NCBI GenBank assembly: GCA_030760725.1
Contig: JASWHV010000010.1
Coordinates: 36,027,760-36,091,759 of the forward strand
Reading direction: 5' to 3'
Origin: Neostapfia colusana
Taxonomy: Eukaryota > Streptophyta > Magnoliopsida > Poales > Poaceae
Length of the DNA: 64,000 bases
In this document: piece after piece, positions 31,731-44,596 of the stretch
Layout: each line of letters begins with the position of its first letter
Position numbering within the stretch: the first letter of the stretch is position 1
The notes under the pieces: generated by a model
What the model was told of the DNA's origin: nothing
Databases searched by the model: none
The model's input: only the letters and a program-made list of their open reading frames with translations
Made by a program: the position numbers and the translations under genes

Positions 31731-32855
31731 TGTCGAAGTGTTCGGTCGACACTTCCCCCGGGCCTGCACTGGGCAGCCAGCGGATGTTCTTTTTTCGGTG
31801 GGGCTAGTCCCTTGCGGAGAGCTTGCACGGATGGATGAGTTAGTAAGAGCTTGACACGGTGAGTTTTACGTGGTTCAGGGCGCCGGAGCGTAAAACCCTA
31901 CGTCCACGGCGAGCTATGGAGCTCGCTGTATTGCTTGGTGCTCAGAACCGGAGTCCTGAGCTTGGGGGTGAGTTACAGCTTGGGTGTGAATGGCTAGCGT
32001 ATGAGTTGCAGAGGTGCGAACCCAGGGTGCGAATGGCTAGAGTCCGAACCCCTGCTAACGTCGCCTACCCGAGCCTTTTATAGTCCAAGACTCGGGTGGC
32101 TTACAATGGGGCCCGGGATCCGACATGTGGTCCCGGGGAGATTGACTGATATCTACCGTATCTGCAGTTATGCCGGTAGTTGTCTCTGCCGAAGGCTTCT
32201 GAGTCTTCGTCTTGTAGCTCTGCCCATGCCGCATGCTAGTCGTAGTGGATGATGACGGCGGGGGCGGCATGGGATGTCTTGTCGCTGCGTTTATTGGCTG
32301 GCAGCCTCTGACACTGTGCGCCAGTTTGTGATGCGACTGGGCGCAACGGCACCTGACAGAGGCGCGCTCCGCGTCTCCGCGTCTTGGGAAGGCGCGGGCC
32401 TTGAATACCTTGTACGGGCAAGGTATGGGGCGTCTTTACGCCCGCTGCCTATCGCTCGGGGGCAGGCAGCGCCGTTCTGCTGGCCACGTGGCAGGCCCGG
32501 AGCCCTCCTCAGAAGAGAGGGGGGTCCGGCCCCGCAGGACACGTGGAGCCTTCGGACCTCTCCACGCGGAGGGGGAGGTTCGGCTTCTGTTGGCCACGTG
32601 GCGAGCCCGGAGCTCCTCTCTGAGGAGAGGGAGGTCCGGCCTCTCCGGACACGCGGCACCTTCGGACCTCTCTCCCGCGGAGGGGGAGGTCCGGCTTCTG
32701 TATGCCACGTGGTGGGCCCGGAGCTCTCCTCTGAGGAGAGGGAGGTCCGGCCCCGCTGGACTAGTGGCGCCTTCGGAGCTCTCCCTGCGGAGAAGGGCGA
32801 GATCCTTAGGCATTTTCCCTGTGCGCGGGGGAACCCCATATCGAGGGTACCGACA
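31731..32855 (-). repeat. 5' LTR of element E
   Basis: It runs TGTCGAAG to TACCGACA. The minus-strand TATA box is at 32074-32083. The CACGTG-type array is at about 32484-32780. The U5 hairpin is at 31735-31755. Confidence 0.95.
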
Positions 32856-32860
32856 AGCTT

Positions 32861-33452
32861 GGTACGCGTAGAGCGCAGTTTATCAAAGACTAAGGCCAGG
32901 TTATCTAGTAGGGATGAACTCTGCCTGACCTTGACAACAATGTCATCGACATACACCTCAACTAAGTCCCTTGTCAGCTCCCCGAAGGTTTTGTGCATTG
33001 CATGTATGAAGGTAGGGAGAGCGTTCTTTAGGCCATAAGGCATAGAGACATAACAGTACAGACCGTCTACTGTGATGAAGGAGGTGTGCTCTTCATCTTC
33101 TCTAGACATAGGGATCTGATGGAAACCCGAGTACGCATCTAGGAAGAACAGCATATCGCAGCCTGACGTCGAGTCTACTATTTGGTCAATTCTAGGGAGA
33201 GGGAATGGATCTTTAGGACATGCCTTATTGAGACTGGTGTAGTCGATGCACATCTGGAGCATCCCACCGAACTTCCCGTATGAAGCCAGCGTCCAGCAGC
33301 TTCTTGATTTCTTCGCGGATGAAGCTTTGCCGCTTGATGGACTGCTTGCGGGGCTTCTGTTGGACTGGCCGGGCGTCAGGGAAGACATTTAGGTGGTGCT
33401 CGATCACCTCCCTAGGTATCCCCGGCATCTGCGACGGCTGCCATGCAAACAC
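32861..33452 (-). pseudogene. pol: Reverse transcriptase of element D, proximal part, interrupted by E
   Basis: From right to left it shows GIPREVIEHHLNVFPDARPV and EEIKKLLDAGFIREV, then a frame change and a small loss near 33290. It resumes at MCIDYTSLNKACPKDPFPLP and FFLDAYSGFHQIPM, and the catalytic VEVYVDD is present. The frame stops at the E insertion just before the NPDKCEFG motif, which resumes at 22538. The catalytic residues remain, but the gene is split by 10.3 kb. Confidence 0.88.
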
Positions 33453-33491
33453 GTCGACATTGTGCCGGAGGAAGGTGACGAGCGCGCCTTC

Positions 33492-34178
33492 CTATTTGCT
33501 ATCTTGGCCCCCGGCTACCCGGGTGGTCTTGGTGGCATCGGCGCCGATTTGGACGAGCCTCAAGGGGACGTCGCCCTCGTCGAGGGGTTGCACACGGGGT
33601 GCTGTGGTAGAGGCACGGTGGCGTGCACTCGGGTGGAGCCGGTTTGGTTCTGCACTGCCTGGGGTTGGTGCTCTAGCTGTTGTAAGCGCTTGGAGCTTTT
33701 CCAAGGCTGACACTGTGGCTGTACGGTCTCCACGAATCCTGAGGACGCCTGTTGGTGTAGGCATCTTCAAGATAAGGTAGCCGTAGTGGGCTACTGCCAT
33801 GAATCGGTACAGGGCTGGCCTGCCAATTATGGCGTTGAAGGGGAGGTCGATCTCCGCCACGTCGAACAGAATGCACTCTGTCCGATAGCTGTCCGGTGCC
33901 CCAAAGGTCACCGGGAGGCTGATGTGGCCGTAGGGAACGACCTGTCCCGGCCCTACCGCTGAGAACCGGCTCGATGGGGTGAGCTTGGCCATCGGGATCT
34001 GCAGCTTCTGGAAAGCTGCGCGACTGATGAGGTTCAGTCCAGCCCCGCCATCCACCAAAACGTGGTACATTCTCACGTTGGCGATGGTGGGGGCCACCAA
34101 GAGCGGTGTAGTTGGCCGGCCCCAGCAATGTTCCTGGGGCAGTCGGTGGCATCGAAGCTGATGGGGGTTCCCATCCAC
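33492..34178 (-). pseudogene. pol: Protease of element D
   Basis: The motif MYHVLVDGGAGLNLI is the Tat-type aspartic protease active site (Asp-Gly-Gly instead of Asp-Ser-Gly), and FNAIIGRPALYRF is the second conserved part. The frame is open from 34178 to a TAG-type stop at 33492. It then runs toward RT in another frame. Confidence 0.8.
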
Positions 34179-34651
34179 CTGAGGTGCGGTGCGGCACTCG
34201 GGAGGGGAGCCACCGACGCTACCGCTCGGCGCAAGGTCTTAACCGCGCTTCGGGACGAGGGGTCAGCGGACCCACCATAGATGACGTAGAGCATCTTCTG
34301 GCGCTCGTCATCACTGGAGCTGGAGCTCTCATGATTCCACACCGCATTCACGGCGCGCTGAGGCTCCTGGAACTCCACCTGGTGGTCGACGTCGTCTGGG
34401 GCGTCGACCTTCTGCTTGCCCTCCCTTTGACGGTAGGGTGGGGCATCAGTTAGAAGCTGCTTCCGCTCCGCGAGCTTCTGGATTTCCCGGCACTCGGCAG
34501 CAGTATGGTAACTGGTGCCGTGCACGGGGCATAGCTCGCCCTGGCCCCCGTCTGGAGCCGGTGACTGTCGCGGCCTTTTGTCGGGGCGCGGCCCCCGTGC
34601 TCCACTGGGTGCCGCTGCTGCGGCAACGGGGGCCGCGGCCGGCTGTCTCAT
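34073..34651 (-). pseudogene. gag: gag C-terminus of D with zinc-knuckle-like motif
   Basis: A CPVHGTSYHTAAEC motif (about 34490-34531) is the Cys-x2-His...His-x4-Cys pattern seen in the Tat group. It sits between a basic linker and the protease. The overlap with the protease entry reflects a frame change near 34180. Confidence 0.7.
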
Positions 34652-34759
34652 CTTGCCACCGCCCCTGTTCTTGATCTTCCTGCCGCTTCCATACGAAACG
34701 GTGCCAGATCCTGGCTGTCCCCCAGGCTCGGAGGCTGGTAGTGAGTGCCAGTTCCGCCC

Positions 34760-35492
34760 TTAGGCTGCTCTGGCGCACTTGTCCGCCAGGCTGAAGAGCT
34801 CTGAGACGTCACGGACCTCTCTAGTCGCGAGCTTCTCGAACATCTTCTTGTCCGGAACGCCTTGCCGGAACACCACCACCACAGAAGCGTTCTGGATGTG
34901 CAGGATGGTGTTCCGCACCTGGGTGAACCGCTGGATGAAGGAGCGCAGCGACTCCCCAGGTTGTTGCTGGATGGCATGGAGGTCGAGCTCCGTGCCAGGC
35001 CGGGTGTAGGAACTGCCAAAGTTGGCAGTGAACTGCTGGCAGAGCTCTCCCCAGGAAGTTATCGAACCCTGGGGGAGGTTCATGAGCCAAGACCGGGCTG
35101 GGCTGGTCAAGGCGACGGGGAAGTAGTTGGCCAAGACGACCTCATCCCCTCCTGCGGCAAGTATGGCGGTGGAGTAGATCTGGAGAAACTCCGCCGGGTT
35201 GACGCTGCCGTCGTACTTCTCGGGCAGGTGCGGCCAAAACTTGCGCGGCCACCTCGCGAAGCGAAGGTGGGTCGCCAGGGCAGCACATCCTGCTCCTGTT
35301 GCTGCAGGCGTTGGCGCCGCGAACGCTTGGTTCGCCGCTGGCACAGTGTACCCCGGTATGGGCAAAGCTGCACCATAGACCGGGGACGTCGTTTGCAGGG
35401 AATGGCTGTGGCATATGCTGCGCGGCGTATGCCTGGGGCAGAGATCGCGTGGCGAAGGTCTGCGCCTCAGGCTGGGCCGAGGCTGACGTCAT
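34760..35492 (-). pseudogene. gag: gag core of element D
   Basis: The frame 35365-34760 is open for 201 codons. It shows IPGYTVPAANQAFAAPTP, FWPHLPEKYDGSVNPAEFLQ, AILAAGGDEVVLANYFPVAL, SWLMNLPQGSITSWGELC, SYTRPGTELDLHAIQQQPG and SFIQRFTQVRNTI. This is the capsid-like region that binds element RNA. The upstream coding sequence is split by G at 35498. Confidence 0.85.
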
Positions 35493-35497
35493 GCTGT

Positions 35498-38400
35498 TGT
35501 GACGGCCCGGCCCGGGAATCGCAGTGTGTGGTGCCGTGCGATGCGGCACCCAACAGCATGCATGAAAAGACGATAAGAACATAACGGAACCATTTTTGTT
35601 ACTCAAGATAATTTCTTTTACAACATAATGTACCCACGCAGCGGAAATTAAAATTTGCTGGACAAACTACTCACTCTCGACCCTAACTACGCCAAAGAGA
35701 AGTCGTTCAGCCCGTGAACGCTTCCTACTAGCTTCACCAAAGAAAGGCAGCGGCTAGGTTACCGATGAGTTGAACAAACCGTGAGGTTCATCGTCTCACC
35801 GAACAACCCTCTTCATAGCAGGCATCCTGCTACCTGCAAAAACAACTCAGAAGCAACCGTGAGCACTAAGGCTCAACAAGACTTACCCGTCAATCCTAAA
35901 CATGAAACTCTACATGCAGGGGTAGTAAGACAGTAGGCATAGGAATTTGCAAAATGCAGCTTGACTAAACTTGATCCTTATATTCAGATTCTTTTAGCCT
36001 TCATTTTAGTGGTCCTCACGCCTCACAACATCGGAAGTCCACAATCAAACAAGAAACGCTTATCCCGATGTTGCTAGCCTAAGGTGGAAATGAAATTTAG
36101 TTGGCTCTATATCTACTTCAGTCAAGGTTCCAATACAGTGATTAATCCACAAACAACAAGTTAAGAGACTTAGTTCATCTTCTTACTAAGTCACGGCGCA
36201 GTGGGCAAGTATGCTCAATCCTCTTCCGCGAGCGACGGTGATTCGAATCAATAACAACCCAGAATACACGACACATACACCCGCCTCGAAAGACTCTCTC
36301 AAGAGCTCTTTCTTACGTTGTATGCAGCAACCTTTCACACGACACCCCGACATAGAAAAACGCTTCGCGCCGAGCAGGATGGTCCTCTACGAGGACACGT
36401 CGAAGTTGCCCGCTAAAGGATTTACACCTCCCGCCTTCTCAACGCCATTCCCACGTGAAGGATGAGTTTCTATATCACGTACCATCGAGTTACATCGGTT
36501 TCATGGGTCCCATACCCCACTATATATCCGGCACAGATCAATCTTGTCCAGCAGGGCCGCATACATACGGTCCTTAACCGACACGGACGGGGCTACAACC
36601 AACCTCCACATTTGCCTTACCATCCCGGTCCAGGCCAAATGTGGTCTCAAGCATTGTCACACCCATCGCAGGTCGAGACCAATCTTGAGCGCTCCATCCT
36701 ACAGGAACATCCCCGTCCCCATCTCATATTCATGAGGGTGCTCTTATCATTTATCTCTCGCGAGTAACTCCATTACTCGAATTTTCTCGTGAGTAGCTTT
36801 TTACTACTCGACTTCTACCGAGCTAGCTACAACATTAGCCTAGCATCTACAATGAGGCAAAGCCTACACTAAACCTTCTAATGAGGGATGTAATAGGCAT
36901 GCAAGTGGGTTTCAATCATCCTAGACATAATGCACAATATCAAGTCTAATACACATGATGTGAAGTAAAGCAAAATTTAAAACGGTAACGATATGCAAAC
37001 CGGGGCTTGCCTTGCTCAACGGTTTTGTTAGAAGCTAGAAGTTAGTCTTCCTCCGTAGAATCCGCCAAACTCGTCACGAGATGGAGATCCTCGCTGTAGA
37101 GTCGAATCCACGTCGAACGTCGACTTCACGTGAGCTATTATATTGCAATGCACATATATTTCAAAAGCAATTTAGAAACTGTTTCAAAACTGTTGTTCAA
37201 GTTAACTCACACCTAAAAGTAACAAACAACAGAAAGGTTTCTGTTGTTGGATCTACAACCTTAGAGATGATGAAAGCTAGGGTGAAAAGAAATACTAGTA
37301 ATCACCATGTGATTAAGTCCATTATATGAACACTTAAACCTAAAATATGGTAGCTCCAGTTCCAGAGGTCCAATGAAGCTGAGAATTTAACCACAGCTTC
37401 TATGGAAGCTAGATAGGCAGTGGGCAAAAATTGAGCTCATGAAATGGCTCAAGGTGATCACAATAATTCCTTATGTGATTTTCACTAATCTGCCTTTACC
37501 CCCTAGATATGAAGCTTTCCTATGCTGCAAAGTAGACTTTTTGTGAAATACAAAATGTCCTGAGTCCACAGGAATTGGTTTTACCATTTGTGGAGTTTCC
37601 TACATGGAGATATGGATTTTACAAAGAATGGGGAAAAGCTGAAATTGTCTCTGTTCATTTTCCCATTTTCCAGAGACATAAGGAATGAACACATCATTTG
37701 ACCAAGCAAATGAGGTCCAATGCCTCTGAAATTTTTACTGAAGTTCAAGGAATTTTGGAACAATGTCCTGTCCGAATTTGGGAAGTTTCCATTAAACAGA
37801 ACTCCTGTAAAAATTCAGACAAGATTTTTTTTAAATGAATTAATGAGCCAAATTCAGGGATTTTCATAAACATTGGTCTGCACCACTGGATAGTACTCTT
37901 TGATAGGAATCCAACAAAAATTGTTTCACAATTTTTGGACACTCCTACACAAAGTTATGGCTCTCCAAAGTTTGAACTAGAGTGGGAAAATCTGGAAATT
38001 GTTTAAATGCTGACAGTGGGTCCCACCTGTCATCCCTAACCTCCAGACTCGCGCCAAACACACCAGTGGCGGCCCCCTCCGGTGAGGTCGCCGGAAAACC
38101 AGTTCCCAGCCGCCTCCAGACCCCTGCTGGCCGCCCCCCCCCCCATATTTCCTCACGCTGAACACGTTGGTGAGGTCCCCGGCGGCTGAAACTCGCCGGA
38201 AAACTGGGCGCACCGGTCACGGCAAACCCTAGAGCTCCGGCGAGGTCTTGCACGGTGAATTCTCCACCAAATTGTCGGTTCTTGGGCGTGGCTTGCTTGG
38301 GCGTGATCCCTTCTGGTTTGGGCTGTCCACGGCGTCCAGTTCCGGTCCTTCAGTTTCAACTCGCGAGCAGCAGAAGCTTTGCTGTTTCTAGGCGCCAGCG

Positions 38401-39311
38401 AGCTCGGGACGGTGAAGGAAAGTTGACAGCCGGCTAGAGCACTCAGGGAAGAAGGTTTTCTCTGTGGGGAGCTCGAGCAAAGGGTGTTCGGTTCAGCCTA
38501 GGTGATCAAAGAAACAGAGAATGGCTGCTGTTCTGTTCTGCTCGGGAGAAATTTTCACGGGAGCGAGGCAGAGCAGGAGGAGTAGAAATAGCTTTGGTGC
38601 ACTTCGCTCTGTGGAGGATCAGACCTGCAAGGAAGCAGGATCTGGCCTCTGTGTACGTCGGTTGACGCCGGTGAGCAGGATGTGGCGCAAGTACAACAGC
38701 CGATGGAGTCGGTTGCAATTTTTGTGAGACTGACTGGTGGGATCCACAGCCACAATTCTCCCTCTTATCCCCCAATTCGATTTAAAATAGCAAATGAGCT
38801 CCAAATTTGTCCAAACTTGGAGGATAGGTCAAAAGAATTATGAGGAACTCAAATATGAAATCAGATTTTGAATTTGAGTTTGTTTGCTTCAAAATTCAAA
38901 TTCAAGTTTGAATTTGAACGTGCCCTCATTTAATCCTCGGAATAAATAGTATATGAAAACTAAAATTCTCCAAATTTGAAACTTAGGCTCTTGAATACAT
39001 GAGACATGCATCTATGCTCTTACATATAGGCCTTTGTACAATCTGAATAGGAATCCTTTCAAAAGAATTCAAATTGCATTTAAATTTCCTCCATTCTACT
39101 CATAGAGAAGGTGCACATGAGTTAGAGTTTTAGGAGTGTAATTATTTCCCCTAGGTTAACATGTGTTGAGCATGGGCTAGAGAAAATTTTTAACTCCCTC
39201 ACATGTCCATTTATGTGTTCATCATTTCATGTGACACAATTATAGTCTTTTATCGCCTTAACTTTGTTTCATATGTTGAAATAAAACTTTACAAAAGTTA
39301 GGGCTGTTACA
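35498..39311 (-). mobile_element. Solo LTR G, family of LTR F
   Basis: The plus strand begins TGTGACGGCC and ends CTGTTACA, flanked by GCTGT (35493-35497 and 39312-39316). The length is 3814 bp. It is similar to F and H at its minus-strand 3' end (GGTGCCGCAT...CGGCACCAC). It has a minus-strand TTCCGCTG near 35637 and a hairpin GAGC/GCTC at 35861-35874. The GC-rich block at 38000-38480 is the likely leader. A run of 11 C lies at 38134-38144. It interrupts gag of D. Confidence 0.93.
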
Positions 39312-39316
39312 GCTGT

Positions 39317-39550
39317 CGCCTGCCTCTTGGTTGCAACGCCTTTCTCGTCGTCGCTCAAGGAACACTCGGGCATCCTGGCCCAAGTGGCACCGTTCCAGCT
39401 CTGTCCTCAGGTCCCTCGAATGAAGCCTGGTGGAGCTGAAATCCGCCGTCTGTCCGTCAACCGTTGGCGTGCGCGTCAGCGACACAGCCGGTTGGCCGGA
39501 GCGTCGTCCCCGCCAAAGTCAAGGGTTTGCGGCGGCGACGACGAGGCGGT
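39317..39550 (-). pseudogene. gag: gag segment of D between G and H
   Basis: It encodes the Arg-rich LERCHLGQDARVFLERRRER and RTPTVDGQTADFSSTRL, equal to the duplicated segment in E. It continues into 43907 across H. Confidence 0.75.
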
Positions 39551-42500
39551 TGTAAAAGTCCCAAAAGTGTGTATGAATAAAAACTATGGTTTGAGTTTAT
39601 ATGTGTGGCAATGACAGGAATAATGGGACTTGCTAAAATTTTTCTTCATGCAAGGTAATACATGGATGAATATCCAACATGAGGTTCACCTTTTTATTTA
39701 AAAGTGTTGGACCAATAAAGGAGTTAAATACCTCTTTGCATGTAAGTTTAAAAATCAGATTTTTAAATTCAAAGTTCACACATGTAGTGACCAAAAACTT
39801 TGAGTAAACATGCAGCCCTATAGTTAGGATTATAGGGAAAAGTTTGCTCATAAACTTTTCAATTGTAGGGTGAGCTCAAAAGGGAGTTAAAGAGGAGAAT
39901 TTGCAAACTTCAACCAAATTCAAATTTGGAAAGCAAATTCAAACTGAATTGGAAGGATTCAAATTCTAACCCACACTTTAAACTCAGAATTGTGGGGATT
40001 AAGAGGATCAGCTTGAGAAGATATTTGGGGAGGTACATGAGGAGTGGGACCCACATGTCATAGAGCTAAAGGAAGGAACCTTGCAGCCTAAGTCTCAGCC
40101 CAGTGGGGAAATTCATCGAGCAGCACGTGGGCCACGAGCAGCTCCCACCGTGGAGCCACGGGGACGCTCGGCAGCGCCACCAGCTGCTGCATTTTCCCAT
40201 ATACGGCGCCCAGAGGCGGTTCTGCGGCCTGATCAACCCCCCTGGACGAAGCAAAGGCCGTCCCTTCTTCTCCTCCTCGCGAGCGCACGGCCAGCGACCG
40301 TCTTCCCCTCCGCCTCTCGGTCCGATCGGAAGAACGGCGAAACCACCATGCTCTTTCCTCCCCTGACCTGCTAAACATCACCGCGAGCTCGGCCTCCACC
40401 TCCCTGACCCACAAGCCAGCGAGCTGCGGCCTACGGTGCCCGAGAACGACCGCCGCCGCGGCGACCTAAGCCGAGAAAGTGATCGGGCGCTCGTGGACAG
40501 CCCTCCACAGCGGGTTTCAAGGCCGAACGATCACACCTACGGACGCGCACGGGTGCGGTGCTGCTCTCAGCCCAAGCTCAGGCCATACCGTGAAGCATCG
40601 CCGGCGAATTTCGAAGTTTTACTCCGGCGACCCCATTCCGAGCTTCCGGTATGATTCTTTCAAATTCTTGCCCTCTGATCCTCCTTAAGTCATCAAATTT
40701 GGCACATAGACGCTGGATTAGCCGGCGGTCATTTCTCCTTTAGAATCCAGCGCATGAAAACACCTAAGCACGACGGAATTCGAGCTCGACTAGAGGTGTT
40801 CATGGCAGACCCATTCGGTCGCACGGCGACAACCTATTTACAGCCGCTCCCGAGCCATTTTGAGGTCGTGTCGATCCTCCTAGAGGTATGCTGGTGCTGT
40901 AGGGCTCTTCGGCACAAGCTTTTGAGGGCTGGAGACCCCGGGCCACGCTGCCGGACTTCCACAGAGGCAGTTACACGTCGCCGGCCATGTTCTGGTCGTT
41001 GGCAGCCCTAGCAAACCCCACAGCCCTCTTCCTCGAGGCCCTAAAACCCCTGGCGGCGAGTTGTAGCTCCGGCGGTGGCCGGGAAGGCCGGTCCGGCGAG
41101 TTTCCGGTTACTCCGGCGAGGGAGAGCGCGCGGGCGCGAGAGAGGGAGCCGGAGGTAGAAGACGAAGCGTGGGCCCCGCCTGTCAGCAGCTCAATTTTTA
41201 AACCCGGGATCGGGTGTGGCCGGGATCCCGTGTGCTGGCGGGAAAAACCCCGTGGCCCCTGTGTGGCCCAGTTCTGATTGGTTGGAATTCAAATAAGCGG
41301 GCCCAGTGGGATTTTCAATAGGAAAATAATTCCAGACTTAGCTCAATCTTTAGAAATTCATATCTCCCTGTGGAAAACTCCAATTTGAGTGATTCCAATT
41401 GGGTTGGATTCAGCTCTCTGAGTTCAATCCAAATATGAACTCAGATTTGTATGAAAGTCAATATTATATTCTGGAAAATTCTTTGAAGGTTTTCTGAAAA
41501 AGAATTATTGAGGGAGTTTGGGTTATCCAAAAATACCCAAATTTTGCCAGAATATTCTTTAGCATAGTATTGACCTACTAGCAAATGTTCAGTTCATTTG
41601 AAGATCATTGGAGTAGGAATTTGCTAAATGCAAACTACTGTGTTCAAAAGAATCCAGAAACATTTTCAGAAAATGTTTACCACTTCAAAAATCTGTTCTG
41701 GGCAATCCATAGCTCCAAAAATCATAGGAAAATTTAGTCAGGCTCTCTGAGACATACTTGGAATTGTACTTCATTTAATTGGGCATTAAAATGCACATTA
41801 CTCTAGAATTAATTCTTTTAAGTACAAATGCTTATAGAATTGTTCTGGGAGAACTACCCAAGTAAAAGGGCTGAATTTTTGACCAGATGACTCTCATGTG
41901 ATCAAAGAACTCACATGTAAATTATCAACCCAAGATGAGTCCTGGAACTTACTGTTCTTATTCTCCATACTTGTGTATATGTGCTAATACATAAGAGATA
42001 TTGTGAGAATTATGGAGGACACGATATGACTCCACATTAGCTGCAATTTGGCAAGCTAAATCCTTAGGTAGTATAGAACCTGCTGTAAAAGTTTTGAGGC
42101 CATTGGAGTTCTTGTTCTTCAGTTGCACTCAAATCCTTTCAGCTTATCTATTATGTTCATTACGGAACATGATTAGAGTATAGCTAAAGCCTTTAGGACA
42201 AATTAATTTATTTCTGTTCTTTGCACAACAGAGGCAAACCAAGCCATGCTTGGCTTTTCCACACAACCTCTGTTACTAAGAGATTAATTCTATAACTTCT
42301 TTCCATTACATTCTATAAAATATGTGCATATGCATCTCAATAGGAACCACAACGAAGGGGACTCAAAGGAGTGATCCATCAAAGTGGATCAAGCTCCAGA
42401 GAGTCAAGGGTGGATCTGCAAGGACACTAACTGGTTATATACGACTACTCTGCAAAACAGGCAAGCTCCAGTTTGCAATTAACAGCAGTTAAGTTTTTAT

Positions 42501-43901
42501 TTTGTACTCACTTTCGGTTAGGATATGAACTGCGCATTAGGTCTAGTGATTGATACTCCTCTTGCATAGCCAAATGACCCATGGAGTATTGGGTAGGTGT
42601 CGTTCACCGTGTAGAACTGCCATGCTTAAGTACGGTTCGGTAGAAGTCGAGTGGTGAGATGCTACTCGCAGATTTAGGAACAACAGGGGCATACGGGATT
42701 GGTTCGTAATTGAATTAGCAAGTTAAAGTTGAGACCGGAAGGTTGTAGGAGCAGCAGGACATAGGGGCCTGGGTGCTGTAGACCTGTCCATGTCGGTCAA
42801 GGACCGATCCGTATGCGGTCCTGTTGAACAAGTTTGAGTTGTGTACCGGACTCATGCTGGCTATATGGGACCCAGTAAACCGATGTACCTCGGGAAGCTG
42901 TCGTTGGGACTTTTCGGGTCGCCTCAGGTGGACGGCCGGTGTGCAGTATGTGGGGAATATTCTCATGACATCTCACGTCGAAAGGTGCACCATGAGAGTA
43001 GCTACTGTACGGGGTGACTTGATCGATTCAGCGGGGGTGAAACGGGGGAAAGGCTGCCACGTACGACGTCAGTGATGGTTGTTGTAGGCAACATCGAGTA
43101 CGGGCGTACGTGTCGTGTAGTCCGGGTGTTATTGATTCGAATCACCGTCGCTCGCGGAATGGACCGAGCATACTTGTTCTCACAGTCGTGACGTAGTAAG
43201 AACTTGCATGAGATAGGAACTAATCATCTTGATGTGAAGTATTATTCTACCTTGTATTGGAGCTTGATGAATAGGGTAGTGCAAACTCGATTCTTTTATG
43301 CCATGAGCAATTTACATCGGGGGAAAACGTTTCTTGTTTGATTGTGGACTCCCGATGTGGCGTGCCCAGGGTTACTTAAAATGCTGCAATTAATATATGA
43401 ATGTAAGGATTCACTTTTAGGCGAGTTTAATTATGCTTATGCCATCCTATGTTAGGTTCATAACCTCACTTAGAGTTTCATGTTTAGGGTGACGGTTAAG
43501 TCTTGCTGAGCATTATGCTCACGGATGCTATCCGAGTTGTTTTGCAGGTAATTGACTCGATGCTGATGAGAAGGGATGCCGATGAGACTCGGGAACCTCT
43601 GAGTGCTTACTCAAAGAGCATCCTCGCCGCTGCAGATTGATCTTCGTGTTGCTAGTAAGAAACGTCCTCGGGCTGGACCGTTTCTTTGTTGCTAGTTTAG
43701 ACATGAGTCGTGAGAGTGATAGTCTTCCCCTGTAGTTTACTCTGATATACTTATTTGTAAAACAATCTTGTACGCTTCCGCAAACTATTTATGTAATATG
43801 ATGTGTGTTCATCGACCCGTGTGCTGTTGGGTGCCGCATAACACGGCACCACCCGACGAGGTCCCGTGGGGCCGTCTCAGCGTGGTATCAGAGTTGTTTC
43901 A
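39551..43901 (+). mobile_element. Element H: LTR plus primer site, flanked by a 5 bp duplication
   Basis: It begins TGTAAAAGTC. GCGGT flanks it at 39546-39550 and 43902-43906. The LTR-like part ends GGCCGTCTCA at 43879, and GCG, TGGTATCAGAG (43883-43893) and TTGTTTCA follow before the duplication. The LTR is related to F and G. The layout is AT-rich, GC-rich (40080-41280), then AT-rich. No coding domain is seen. The hairpin GAGCATTATGCTC is at 43508-43520. Confidence 0.85.
43883..43893 (+). other. tRNA-Met primer site retained in H
   Basis: TGGTATCAGAG lies three bases after the LTR end and eight bases before the target duplication. It matches the first 11 bases of the primer sites in A and B. 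Confidence 0.75.
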
Positions 43902-43906
43902 GCGGT

Positions 43907-44228
43907 CTACCTCGCGAATCCACTGCTGGGTCGCTGCCTGAGGCGTGTCCCCAGCAGGCGGATTGCGTAGTAGCGCTCTTGCTGCAGCTAGCGCGCCCCC
44001 GTGGGGAATGCTCAGCGCCGCAGAAGATCTCACGCTAGCTGGAGCCTGCATTGCCGGAGTCGGCGTTGCCGGGGTCGGCTGCTGGCTTCCTGCTTGCACC
44101 GACACACTCTGTCCAGAGTGTGTCGACACGTACTCCTCGCTAGTCACGGTCCGTCGTGAACGCGGGGGAGGAGAGGTTGCCGCTGAAGGAAGCTTGGTCA
44201 TCTTCGTCGGCAGAAGCTCGTCGCGCAA
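43907..44228 (-). pseudogene. gag: gag N-terminus of element D
   Basis: An open frame starts just inside the primer site, with the ATG at 44226-44228 or the one nine codons later, which begins MTKLPSAAT and matches E. It is Ala/Pro-rich and runs into the H insertion at residue 109 (WIREVDR). Confidence 0.7.
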
Positions 44229-44245
44229 GGGAAAATCCCCCTACC

Positions 44246-44255
44246 TGACGCGCCA
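44246..44255 (-). other. Primer binding site of element D, one base changed
   Basis: It reads TGACGCGCCA, where E has TGGCGCGCCA, two bases from the LTR end. Confidence 0.7.
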
Positions 44256-44586
44256 AATGTCGAAATGTGTGGTCGACACTTCCCCTCGACCTGCACTGGG
44301 CAGCCCGCGGAGGTTCTTTTTCCGGAGGGGCTAGTCACTTGCGGAGAGCTTGAGCGTAGGGACGAGTTAGGGAGGAGCTTGACACAGCGAGTTTTACGTG
44401 GTTCGGGCCGCCGGAGCGTAAAACTCTACGTCCACGGTGAGCTGAGGTGCTCGCTGTATTGCTTGTTGCTCAGAACCGGAGTCCTGAGCTTGAGGATGAG
44501 TTATGCCTAGCGTATGAGTTGCTGGAGTGTGAACCCAGGGTGTGAGTGGCTAGAGTGCGAACCCTTGCTAACGTCGCCTACCCGAG

Positions 44587-44596
44587 CCTTTTATAG
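44587..44596 (-). promoter_or_regulatory. TATA box of the D 5' LTR
   Basis: CTATAAAAGG on the minus strand is conserved in both E LTRs and shortened in the D 3' LTR. Confidence 0.75.

Larger units (their letters stand above)
22544..32855 (-). mobile_element. Element E: Tat-like deletion derivative inserted in RT of D
   Basis: The LTRs are at 22544-23669 and 31731-32855. The duplication AGCTT flanks it (22539-22543 and 32856-32860). It has the same LTR family and orientation as D. It retains a duplicated gag front, gag, the archaeal-type RNase H and pieces of integrase. It lacks the zinc knuckle, protease, RT and the antisense gene. It also holds solo LTR I. Confidence 0.93.

Noticed and set aside
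40081..41277. Host genes in the GC-rich block of H
   Set aside because: The block corresponds in position to the leader of the related LTRs, and no domain or splice structure is seen.
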